From NCBI GenBank assembly GCA_043776635.1, contig JAYVRA010000076.1:1-20987 (forward strand): a stretch of DNA of 20,987 nucleotides, in the 5' to 3' direction. Of the stretch, positions 6,970 through 13,897 are shown piece by piece. The position numbers and the translations under genes were made by a program. The DNA is from JANMEX01 sp043776635. GTDB taxonomy: Bacteria > Pseudomonadota > Alphaproteobacteria > Rhizobiales > Rhizobiaceae. How positions within the stretch are numbered: position 1 is the first letter of the stretch; each line of letters opens with the position of its first letter. A model generated the notes under the pieces. That model ran no database searches. It had not been told where the DNA came from and saw nothing but the letters and a program-made list of their open reading frames with translations.

Positions 6970-7575
6970 TCAAATTGCCTTTAGTGCGACCGTCAAATCG
7001 CCGTAGCCGGTGTACCGGTATTCATAATCCAGCCCGAGATAGTCCGCCGCCCATTTGGCCTTGGATTGCAGCGCCTCATCGTGGGTCTGCGCGAGATAGA
7101 CGATTTTGGTATAATTGCCGAACACCATTTTGATAAGCTCAGGGTGCTCTTCAAATTTCATCGGCTCGATGACAAAAGTTTCAAATTGGCGGGCAAGAAG
7201 GTCTGTTAGATAGAATGCGGTAAACTCGTTTTCAGTTTCCGCCAGGAACTTTTCCGTGCCGGAGAAAAAGGCATAGCAATGCGGTCCGCTGATGCGTTCA
7301 ATGCCTTCTTCCTCGCAAATTTTGTCCAATTCGCCCTGCGTGCCGCATTCGGCATAACCGATGAAAATGCGCTTGAACCCTTCAGCTTTGGCCTTGGCGA
7401 TGGCGTCGCGCATTCCTGGCGCGATCTTTTGCGGGTAGACGTGCCAAATCGCGGGCAGGCACATCAGGTCGATGTGGCCAAGCTTGTTGGCTTCGCAAAT
7501 TGCCAGCACCTCACGCGCAATTGCGCCGCAGGCGATGATTCGGATTGGTTCGGGTGCAAGGTTTAGTTCACTCAT
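6970..7575 (-). CDS. DUF1638 protein, corrinoid-methyltransferase associated
   Basis: The 201-residue soluble protein matches DUF1638, a family that I recall as a frequent neighbour of MttB-type methyltransferases and whose reaction is unknown. Conserved-looking cysteine and histidine motifs are spread along it: IIACGAIAREV (C16), DLMCLPAIWHVYPQKI (C39, H45), YAECGTQGELD (C77) and GPHCYAFFSG (H99, C100). The YLAQTHDEAL segment near the C-terminus is also typical. The Cys/His set could bind a metal or corrinoid, but this is inference. The ATG at 7575 is preferred to a TTG six codons upstream. It is the first gene of the minus-strand cluster, 117 bases before exoD, and divergent from the broken entericidin-like gene. 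Confidence 0.8.
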   Translation of the reverse strand: MSELNLAPEPIRIIACGAIAREVLAICEANKLGHIDLMCLPAIWHVYPQKIAPGMRDAIAKAKAEGFKRIFIGYAECGTQGELDKICEEEGIERISGPHCYAFFSGTEKFLAETENEFTAFYLTDLLARQFETFVIEPMKFEEHPELIKMVFGNYTKIVYLAQTHDEALQSKAKWAADYLGLDYEYRYTGYGDLTVALKAI

Positions 7576-7731
7576 TGCGATATTTTCGCCCAATCTCTGT
7601 GGCTAGTTTTCTCTACATGATTCTTACCGGAGAACTATTCAACGACTATCACCCGCTTTTCAGCCGTTTTCGCCATCATTTGCGCCCTATTCGTTAGCTC
7701 CTGCGTCAACACTGTGCGCGGCATAGCGCAT

Positions 7732-8101
7732 GATATTAGGGTTTGGACCAGTTAATTTTGATGAAATGGCAGGCGAATGGCGAAAATATGTCAGGAAAAC
7801 AGTGCAGGGCGGGCCGGGCCCCGTTCAAACTGTTTGACGCCGCAGAGTGAAGCCAGTGGCTGTTCGCGCCAAGATCGGGCGCTTTCCGGCGGTTGCCATG
7901 TCGAATTGACTTGAAGTCGCAAAGGCTTGTCCCTCGAAGAGGCGATGGCAACATGCCCGCGTTTCCTGTGCCTTCGCTCCTGTGCCTTCGCTCCTGTGCC
8001 TTCGCTCCTGTGCCTTCGCTCTTGTGCCTTCGCGATTGGCACTCACAAAAAATCACCCTGACCATTTCGTCAAAATTAACACGTCCAGACCCCAAGGATA
8101 T
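7732..8101. mobile_element. MITE-like inverted-repeat element, copy A, with 5-bp target duplication
   Basis: The 360-bp element (7737-8096) is bounded by imperfect terminal inverted repeats of about 33-45 bases, TAGGGTTTGGACC(A)GTTAA at the left and its counterpart at the right, and flanked by GATAT at 7732-7736 and 8097-8101. Removing it restores an entericidin-like gene. It has no convincing coding capacity and no recognised transposase, so it would move in trans. It is nearly identical over most of its length to the reverse complement of copy B at 9349-9681. An internal core reads GAACGGGGCCCGGCCCGCCC in the copy B orientation. It differs from copy B mainly in the number of internal 14-base repeats. 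The family is not one I can name. Confidence 0.78.
7965..8034. repeat. Five tandem 14-bp repeats inside element copy A
   Basis: The unit CCTGTGCCTTCGCT occurs four times exactly, followed by a fifth degenerate copy CTTGTGCCTTCGCG, giving 70 bases. The matching place in copy B has about two degenerate units. This is slippage-prone variation inside the element. It is not a CRISPR because there are no spacers. Confidence 0.92.
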
Positions 8102-8262
8102 GGCAAATGCTGTTGAGGATGCTGCAAGTGGTTCGTAATCGTCGTCCAGCCATTCGTTTGCAGATGATTTGGCCCTTGAATTTTTGATCTATTATTTGCT
8201 GTGGGGTTTCGTTAATCCGTGTCGCCCACTAAAGCATCGCAAAACGCGGAAATGACATTAAT

Positions 8263-9351
8263 ATGCAAACTCCTGCTCTCACTATCATCTTGCCCAGTTA
8301 TAATGAGGCCGCGAATATTCCGCTTATTGTTGATAAGATAGCGGCGGTGCTTGCGGGCGTGTCACACGAAATAATCGTGGTTGATGATAACAGCCCTGAC
8401 GGCACTGCCGCCGTCACCCGCGAACTTTCGACTAAATACCCATATTTGCGCTGTATTCGCCGTGTCGGACGTCGCGGGCTTTCCGGAGCTTGTATTGAAG
8501 GCATGATGGCAGCGTCGGCGCCGGTTATCGTGGTTATGGACGCCGACATGCAACATGATGAGACAATTTTGCCAATTATGCTGGCTGAAATTAATGCTGG
8601 TGCTGATCTTGTTGTTGGAACCCGCTATAAGTCTGGCGGGTCAGCGGGGCAGGGATTTTCGTCCACCCGCGCCAGGGGCAGCGAATTGGCAACATGGCTT
8701 TCTGGCATGATTACCGGCAATCTGCTCTCCGATCCCATGAGTGGTTTTTTCATGTTGACGCGCAAGGTTGCGGACCGCGTGGCCAACGAAGCATCCGCAC
8801 AAGGGTTCAAAATTCTATTCGATTTGGTGAGCCGGATTGGCTCATCATTAGTAATTAAGGAAGTGCCGTTTACGTTCAAGGAGCGTCAGCTTGGCGAAAG
8901 CAAATTAGGAACTTTGGTGACACTACAGTTTTTAGGCCTGTTGGTTTCGCGGCTTACGCGCGGGCTGGTTCCTGTGCAGTTTTTATTGTTTGCACTTGTG
9001 GGTTTGAGTGGCTTGGCCGTACACATGGGTGTTTTATACTATCTTACAGGTTATGCCGGTTGGGATTTTACCCGCAGCCAAATCGCCGCGACACTCGTGG
9101 CGATGACGACAAATTTTGTTATCAATAATAATCTGACCTATGCGCATAAGAAGCTACGCGGCATTAGCTTTTTCACCGGACTACTATCATTTTGCGCCGT
9201 ATGCAGTCTCGGCGGATTGGCCAATATCAGTATTTCGACTCAAGTATTTCAGTGGAAATCATCCGTGGGTATAGCCGGGCTTGCGGGCGCTTTGATGAGT
9301 TCGGTGTTCAACTATTCAGTGACCAAGTTGGTTACGTGGCGCGACGCTTAG
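8263..9351 (+). CDS. DPM1-like glycosyltransferase family 2 fused to a GtrA membrane domain
   Basis: The 362-residue protein has an N-terminal GT2 domain similar to polyprenyl-phosphate sugar transferases: ILPSYNEAANIP (10-20), VVDDNSPDGT (39-48), the metal-binding DAD (93-95) followed by MQHDE, and ERQLGESKLG near the end of the domain. From about residue 230 a GtrA-like domain has four predicted helices with FALVGLSGLAVHMGV and VAMTTNFVINNNLTY, the family signature. It would make a polyprenol-phosphate sugar at the inner face and assist its flipping. The natural partner is a GT-C enzyme such as the convergent neighbour ending at 9679. The TAG stop lies exactly at the boundary of repeat copy B, so the original C-terminus may have been a few residues different. 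Confidence 0.87.
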   Translation: MQTPALTIILPSYNEAANIPLIVDKIAAVLAGVSHEIIVVDDNSPDGTAAVTRELSTKYPYLRCIRRVGRRGLSGACIEGMMAASAPVIVVMDADMQHDETILPIMLAEINAGADLVVGTRYKSGGSAGQGFSSTRARGSELATWLSGMITGNLLSDPMSGFFMLTRKVADRVANEASAQGFKILFDLVSRIGSSLVIKEVPFTFKERQLGESKLGTLVTLQFLGLLVSRLTRGLVPVQFLLFALVGLSGLAVHMGVLYYLTGYAGWDFTRSQIAATLVAMTTNFVINNNLTYAHKKLRGISFFTGLLSFCAVCSLGGLANISISTQVFQWKSSVGIAGLAGALMSSVFNYSVTKLVTWRDA

Positions 9352-9681
9352 GGTCCGGCCCTGTTAATTTTGGCGAAAAGGTCGAGGTGATTTTTGGTGA
9401 GTGCAAGGAGCGAATGCACAGGAGCGAAGGCGCAGGGAATGCGGGCATATTGCTATCGCCTTTTCGAGTTGCAGGCCTTTGCAAGTTCAAGCCTTTTCGA
9501 CTTCAAGCCAACAAGACATGGCAATCGCCGGTAAGCGTCAGATCTTGGCACGAACAGCCATCTGGCTTCACTCTACGGCGTCAAACAGTTTGAACGGGGC
9601 CCGGCCCGCCCTGCACTTTTTTCCTTGCATAGTTTCGCCATTCGCCTGCCATTTCATCAAAATTAACAGGCCCGGACCCTA
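9349..9681. mobile_element. MITE-like inverted-repeat element, copy B
   Basis: This 333-bp copy is inverted relative to copy A and lies exactly between two convergent glycosyltransferase genes. Its ends are TAGGGTCCGGCCCTGTTAA and, inverted, TAGGGTCCGGGCCTGTTAA, an almost perfect pair. Both outer TAG triplets serve as stop codons: 9349-9351 for the GT2-GtrA gene and 9679-9681 (complement) for the PMT-type gene. Flanks ACGCT and ACGAT may be an imperfect 5-bp target duplication. The strong inverted ends could also fold as a bidirectional terminator. No coding sequence is supported within it. Confidence 0.76.
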
Positions 9682-11202
9682 ACGATTTCGCACCGGGATC
9701 ACACCAATATCAAACGCAGGAAACCCCAGTCTGGTTTGGGTAATGGTCCACATCTGGCCTGTCGCCTCATATCGTGATGCAAATGCGGCGCGTATTTCGG
9801 GCGCACGCGAATTAACGAGTCCCAGCGGTGCGTAGAAAACTACGTAGCCTTGATGGCGGTTTGCCAGTCTTGGATCACCCATAAACTGGAAATGGCGCGG
9901 GTCAGTGAGAGGCACTGCAACGGGCATATCCCGCCCCAGCGCATAAGCCGCACGGCCGCCCTCTGTCCAAATTGCAGGAACGATAAATGCGTCACCATTT
10001 TGCGCAATGCCGCGCTTGTCGAACTCATCTTTGAGTGCCGACCACGAAACCAGCTGCCAGTCAGCATCGAAACCCGGCGCGGACTGATAGACATAGCGCG
10101 TGAGAAATGCGGTGTGAGTTTGAGCGGCTATCAGTAATGCAAAGGCTGGAAGACCGATGCATAGTCCATGAAATATCCGCTTGGAGTATGTGTTCCATGT
10201 TTCAGCGAATGTTGACGTCGCAAGGCCAATGAGCGGAAACGCAAACAGGAAGCCGCTCATGGGCCAGTGAGGCAGGCTGGACTGACTTGTTAACGCTACA
10301 AAATCAAATATCGCGATGGGCAGGATGGCAATGATAGCCATCGTTCGCTCGCCTTGAGCGCAGGGTGAAATCAAGCCGCGCATTATGCCATAAAGCGCCA
10401 ATACCCACGTGCCCGGCAGCAGATAGGCCAGTTGTCCACCTTGCATGAGCGCAAAATTTATCGGGTATAAAGCCAAGTCACTACCGGCACGACCTGATTG
10501 GAATTTGAACGAAATCCAATCGTGATTACTATTCCACAGCAACATCGGCGCGAGGCCTAATATGGCAATTATCAAGGCAAGCCACGGTCCCGGTGCAGCC
10601 AATGATTTTCGTGCGCGGGCGTCGACCAGCAGCGCTATTAAAATCGAGACACCGAACAGTATTGCCTGATATTTTGACATTAGTGCCAGTGCCATGGCAA
10701 CGCCGAGCGCGCACCAGCGTTGGATCGTCATTGGCGTGTCACTGGTGAAAATTGGCAGGATCAGCCACATTGTGAGTGCCAGGAAGAAATTCAGCGGTCC
10801 ATCGGGCACAACGAACATGCTTGATGAAATAAAGAAGAACGGTGCGACAGAATACCAGGCGACGGCCAGAAATGCAGGCTTTCCGCCAAATAGTTTTTCG
10901 GTAATTTTATAAAGAAACCAAGCTGTTAGCGAACCCGATAATACATGAGGAAGGCGCACAACAAGTGGTGCTTCGCTTCCCGCCAGCCAGGCAGCGGCGC
11001 GGGCAAAATCAAAGCCAAGCGGGGGATGATCGAAGTACGACAGCGAAGGGAAACGCGAAACAACTATAGCGTAGGTCTCGTCAATCGCCATTGGAAATAC
11101 AGCAGAAATGACGAGCCTCATGATCAGAAAACTGACAATGAGTCTAATGGCGTTGCCGTCTTTAGCCTCAATAGGAAACAGGCGCTGTAGCCACGACGCC
11201 AT
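9679..11202 (-). CDS. PMT/ArnT-type GT-C glycosyltransferase
   Basis: The 507-residue multi-pass membrane protein belongs to the PMT_2 / ArnT-like superfamily, which moves sugars from polyprenol phosphates to lipids or proteins on the periplasmic side. Near the N-terminus, after the first membrane helix (LIVSFLIMRLVISAVF), comes the first-loop acidic motif AIDETYAIV (D41, E42) and then YFDHPPLGF, both characteristic of the family. About ten further hydrophobic segments and a soluble periplasmic C-terminal domain follow. The ATG at 11202 has an excellent ribosome site (AGGGG); an in-frame extension upstream overlaps the corrinoid protein gene and is rejected. It starts 23 bases after that gene and could be co-transcribed with it. 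Its stop codon comes from repeat copy B. The acceptor is unknown. Confidence 0.86.
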   Translation of the reverse strand: MASWLQRLFPIEAKDGNAIRLIVSFLIMRLVISAVFPMAIDETYAIVVSRFPSLSYFDHPPLGFDFARAAAWLAGSEAPLVVRLPHVLSGSLTAWFLYKITEKLFGGKPAFLAVAWYSVAPFFFISSSMFVVPDGPLNFFLALTMWLILPIFTSDTPMTIQRWCALGVAMALALMSKYQAILFGVSILIALLVDARARKSLAAPGPWLALIIAILGLAPMLLWNSNHDWISFKFQSGRAGSDLALYPINFALMQGGQLAYLLPGTWVLALYGIMRGLISPCAQGERTMAIIAILPIAIFDFVALTSQSSLPHWPMSGFLFAFPLIGLATSTFAETWNTYSKRIFHGLCIGLPAFALLIAAQTHTAFLTRYVYQSAPGFDADWQLVSWSALKDEFDKRGIAQNGDAFIVPAIWTEGGRAAYALGRDMPVAVPLTDPRHFQFMGDPRLANRHQGYVVFYAPLGLVNSRAPEIRAAFASRYEATGQMWTITQTRLGFPAFDIGVIPVRNR

Positions 11203-11225
11203 TTGTTTCCCCTTGAATTCTCGGC

Positions 11226-11924
11226 TTAAAGTCCAGCCCGCTGGTTGTGCTTGCGCACCATATAGGCTTTTGCGGTTTCTACCGCTACCGCAGCATCGCG
11301 GCAATAAGCGTCAGCGCCGACGGCCTTGCCGAACTCTTCGTTTAGCGGCGCGCCGCCTACGAGGATGACATAATCATCGCGGATGCCTTTTTCCTTCAGC
11401 GTGTCGATAACGACCTTCATGTAAGGCATTGTGGTGGTGAGAAGCGCTGACATACCCAAAATATCCGGCTGATGCTCTTCAATCGCTGCAAGATATTTTT
11501 CGACCGGATTATTGATGCCAAGGTCGATCACGTCAAACCCGGCGCCTTCCATCATCATGCCAACGAGGTTTTTGCCGATGTCGTGAATGTCGCCCTTAAC
11601 CGTACCGATCACCATTTTGCCCTGCTTTGGCGCGCCGGTGGCCGCCAAAAGCGGACGAAGGATAAACATGCCGGCCTTCATCGCGTTGGCGGAAAGAAGC
11701 ACTTCCGGTACGAACAAAATACCATCGCGGAAATCTTCGCCGACGATACGCATGCCCTCAACCAAGGCCTTGGTAAGGACATCATAGGGTATCCAGCCGC
11801 GCCCCAGCAGAATATTCGTGCCTTCCTCGATTTCCTCTTTCAGGCCATCATAAAGATCATCGTGCATTTGCTGCACAAGTTCATCATCTGAGAGTTCAGA
11901 AAGAATAATTTCATCATCAGCCAT
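11226..11924 (-). CDS. Corrinoid (B12-binding) methyl-carrier protein, MttC/MtgC type
   Basis: The 232-residue protein carries the methyl group on cobalamin between the two methyltransferases. An N-terminal helical cap domain (to about residue 98) is followed by the Rossmann B12 domain with GTVKGDIHDIGKNLV. D112-x-H114-x-x-G117 is the base-off motif whose histidine ligates cobalt. MSALLTTTM and ILVGGAPLN are later cofactor-loop motifs. The first 35 residues are very acidic (14 Asp/Glu, one Lys). A ribosome site AAGGA precedes the ATG at six bases. It is divergent from mttB, with the 258-base shared upstream region between them, and followed at 23 bases by the glycosyltransferase gene. Identity is sure at family level; the substrate system is inferred from its neighbours. 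Confidence 0.93.
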   Translation of the reverse strand: MADDEIILSELSDDELVQQMHDDLYDGLKEEIEEGTNILLGRGWIPYDVLTKALVEGMRIVGEDFRDGILFVPEVLLSANAMKAGMFILRPLLAATGAPKQGKMVIGTVKGDIHDIGKNLVGMMMEGAGFDVIDLGINNPVEKYLAAIEEHQPDILGMSALLTTTMPYMKVVIDTLKEKGIRDDYVILVGGAPLNEEFGKAVGADAYCRDAAVAVETAKAYMVRKHNQRAGL

Positions 11925-11970
11925 AGTTATGTCCTTGCATGCGAAGCACCGGTGTTTGATCTGATATAAC

Positions 11971-12044
11971 TATCTGACAGATAAATGAAAAGACAGTGCT
12001 TAAAAGCGACGAGTGTGGCGAAACTGGCGACATGGGTGATGTCG
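11971..12044. promoter_or_regulatory. Palindromes in the divergent corrinoid protein / mttB promoter region
   Basis: A perfect 13-bp palindrome TATCTGACAGATA (11971-11983) lies 46 bases upstream of the corrinoid protein start. A second inverted repeat, CGACAT (12028-12033) with ATGTCG (12039-12044) over five bases, lies nearer the middle of the 258-base divergent region. Either could be an operator for a shared regulator; no regulator gene is next to them. I could not identify convincing -35/-10 boxes. Confidence 0.4.
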
Positions 12045-12182
12045 TGAATTGAGTGGCTCTATCTTTGTTGCGCCAGCACTCGCCGCTTGTGGAATTGCTG
12101 CTGGCATACCCTTCTTTAGAATGGCAAAAGAAAACTGTGATTTTGCGGATGCCCCGGTGTGTCCGGATGAAGGGTGCATGAG

Positions 12183-13760
12183 ATGAGCGATGTGATTGAC
12201 GTGGAAGCTCCGGCGGCAAGCGGTGGACGGCGCGGGGCGAGGAATTCCGGCGGTGCAGCGTCCCGGCGGGCGACGCGCGGTGCGGTCGGGCTTGGGCCGC
12301 AGCTGCCATACATTATGCGCAAAATGTCCAATTACGAAGTGCTGGATGAGGAAGGCCTCACTATTATCGAGCACAATGCTGATATTGTGCTCGAAGAGGT
12401 AGGCATTATTTTTCGTGATGATCCTGAAGCCATTGCCATGTGGAAGGATGCGGGCGCGGATATTAAGGGCGAGCATGTGCATTTCCCGAAGGGTCTGTGC
12501 CGTGAGCTATTGAAGACCGCGCCTTCCGTTTTTACCCAATATGCCCGCAACCCTGAGCGCAATGTGCAAATCGGTGGCAACGCAACTGTGTTTGCACCGG
12601 TTTATGGCCCTCCCTTTGTGCGTGATCTCGAAGGTGTGCGCCGCTACGCCACGATTGAGGATTTCCGCAACTTTGTGAAGCTGGCCTACATGGCTCCCAG
12701 CATTCACCATTCCGGGGGCACGGTTTGTGAGCCCGTCGACGTTCCGGTGAACAAGCGTCATTTGGATATGATTTACAGCCATATCAAATATTCGGATAAG
12801 CCATTTATGGGCTCGGTTACAGCGCCGGAGCGGGCGCAAGACACAATCGAAATGTGCCGCATCCTGTTTGGCAAAGAGTTTGTGGAGAAGAACACCGTCG
12901 TCATCAACCTTATCAATGCCAACTCGCCTATGGTCTTCGACGACACCATGCTGGGCGCGGCGAAGGCCTATGCACGAGCCAATCAGGCTTGCATCGTGAC
13001 GCCGTTTATTCTGGCCGGCGCTATGTCTCCGGTGACAGTTGCCGGCACGCTAACCCAAGTGCTGGCCGAAGTTCTCGCAGGCGCAGCGTTTACGCAGCTT
13101 TGCCGCAAGGGTGCGCCTGTGCTGATGGGCACGTTTGCGGCGTCCATCTCCATGCAGTCCGGCGCGCCGACATTTGGCACGCCTGAGCCAGCTTTGGTTT
13201 CTTATGGTGCGGGGCAGCTGGCGCGGCGTTTGGGCTTGCCGTTCCGTACTGGCGGCTCGCTGTGTGGCTCGAAAGTTCCGGATGCGCAGGCGGCGTACGA
13301 GTCTGCCAACACGCTGAACTCCACCATTTTGGCAGGCACTAACTTTGTGCTGCACTCAGCCGGATGGCTCGAGGGCGGATTGGTGTCATCTTATGAAAAG
13401 TTCATCATGGATGTGGACCAGCTTGGCATGACGCAAAAGTTTGCCGGTGGTGTTGACCTTTCCGAAAATGGTCAAGCCATGAGCGCCATTCGCGAAGTCG
13501 GTCCGGGCAGCCATTATCTTGGCTGTGCGCACACGCTGGAAAATTTCCAAACCGCTTTTTATGCCTCGCCGCTTACTGATAATAACTCCTACGAACAGTG
13601 GGAAGCCGAAGGCGAAAAGCGCATGGAACAGCGCGGCAATGAGTTGGTGCGCAAGCTGCTCGATGCCTACGAAGCGCCGCATCTTGATCCGGTGATTGAT
13701 GAAGCGTTGTTGGAATTCATCCGCAACAAGAAAGACTCTATGGCCGACGCCTTCACCTGA
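12183..13760 (+). CDS. mttB: MttB-family methylamine:corrinoid methyltransferase, non-pyrrolysine
   Basis: The 525-residue TIM-barrel protein belongs to the MttB superfamily, which demethylates quaternary or tertiary amines onto a corrinoid protein. The frame has no internal amber codon, so it is of the non-pyrrolysine kind, whose characterised members (such as MtgB) act on glycine betaine, proline betaine, carnitine and similar compounds. Family stretches include LTIIEHNADIVLEEVGI near the N-terminus, SIHHSGGTVCEP, INANSPMVFDDTML, GAPTFGTPEPAL and QLGMTQKFAGGVD. Residues 14-36 form an Arg/Gly/Ala-rich extension (GGRRGARNSGG, then ASRRATRG) before the barrel. The ATG at 12183 has AGGG at good spacing; a GTG nine bases earlier is possible. 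It is divergent from its corrinoid partner. The substrate cannot be read from sequence. Confidence 0.9.
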   Translation: MSDVIDVEAPAASGGRRGARNSGGAASRRATRGAVGLGPQLPYIMRKMSNYEVLDEEGLTIIEHNADIVLEEVGIIFRDDPEAIAMWKDAGADIKGEHVHFPKGLCRELLKTAPSVFTQYARNPERNVQIGGNATVFAPVYGPPFVRDLEGVRRYATIEDFRNFVKLAYMAPSIHHSGGTVCEPVDVPVNKRHLDMIYSHIKYSDKPFMGSVTAPERAQDTIEMCRILFGKEFVEKNTVVINLINANSPMVFDDTMLGAAKAYARANQACIVTPFILAGAMSPVTVAGTLTQVLAEVLAGAAFTQLCRKGAPVLMGTFAASISMQSGAPTFGTPEPALVSYGAGQLARRLGLPFRTGGSLCGSKVPDAQAAYESANTLNSTILAGTNFVLHSAGWLEGGLVSSYEKFIMDVDQLGMTQKFAGGVDLSENGQAMSAIREVGPGSHYLGCAHTLENFQTAFYASPLTDNNSYEQWEAEGEKRMEQRGNELVRKLLDAYEAPHLDPVIDEALLEFIRNKKDSMADAFT

Positions 13761-13764
13761 AAGG

Positions 13765-13875
13765 AGCCCGATACAGGCCGGGCTAAAGTGGCCAACATTA
13801 TTCACGATGAAGTCTGGAAAAGCGCTTTCCGGGATTAGCACGTTTGAGGCAAAACCCGCGCCGCATGGGCGGGTT
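13765..13875 (+). terminator. Hairpins between mttB and the ferredoxin-like gene
   Basis: Two inverted repeats follow mttB: AGCCCG (13765-13770) with CGGGCT (13779-13784), and AACCCGC (13853-13859) with GCGGGTT (13869-13875). Neither is followed by a clear T-run, so factor-independent termination is only possible, not shown. The second lies 22 bases before the next start codon. Confidence 0.3.
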
Positions 13876-13897
13876 GAGATTTGTGGGGACAGATTAA

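Larger units (their letters stand above)
7642..8138 (+). pseudogene. Entericidin-like lipoprotein gene split by a repeat element
   Basis: Two in-frame pieces, 7642-7736 and 8102-8138, rejoin exactly if the repeat element and one copy of the 5-bp duplication (GATAT) are removed. The result is a 43-residue entericidin-like lipoprotein: a hydrophobic signal segment (RFSAVFAIICALFVSS), lipobox VSSC, then CVNTVRGIAHD typical of EcnA/EcnB relatives, and a helical end MANAVEDAASGS. Entericidins are small outer-membrane lipoproteins linked to programmed lysis or envelope stress. A ribosome site GGAGA (7629-7633) is correctly spaced, but the codon at the start position is ACG, apparently decayed from ATG. 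In its present form the frame stops inside the element at 7750. It is therefore doubly inactivated. Confidence 0.7.

Noticed and set aside
7965..8034. Possible CRISPR array
   Set aside because: The 14-bp units are directly adjacent with no spacers, and lie within the repeat element.
7791..8095. Several overlapping open frames within repeat copy A, rich in KAQERRHRSEGTG repeats
   Set aside because: They arise from the 14-bp tandem repeats read in three frames and are absent from copy B; no ribosome site or family match.
12183..13760. Possible pyrrolysine-type MttB
   Set aside because: There is no in-frame TAG in the gene and no pylTSBCD genes in the window, so it belongs to the non-pyrrolysine branch.
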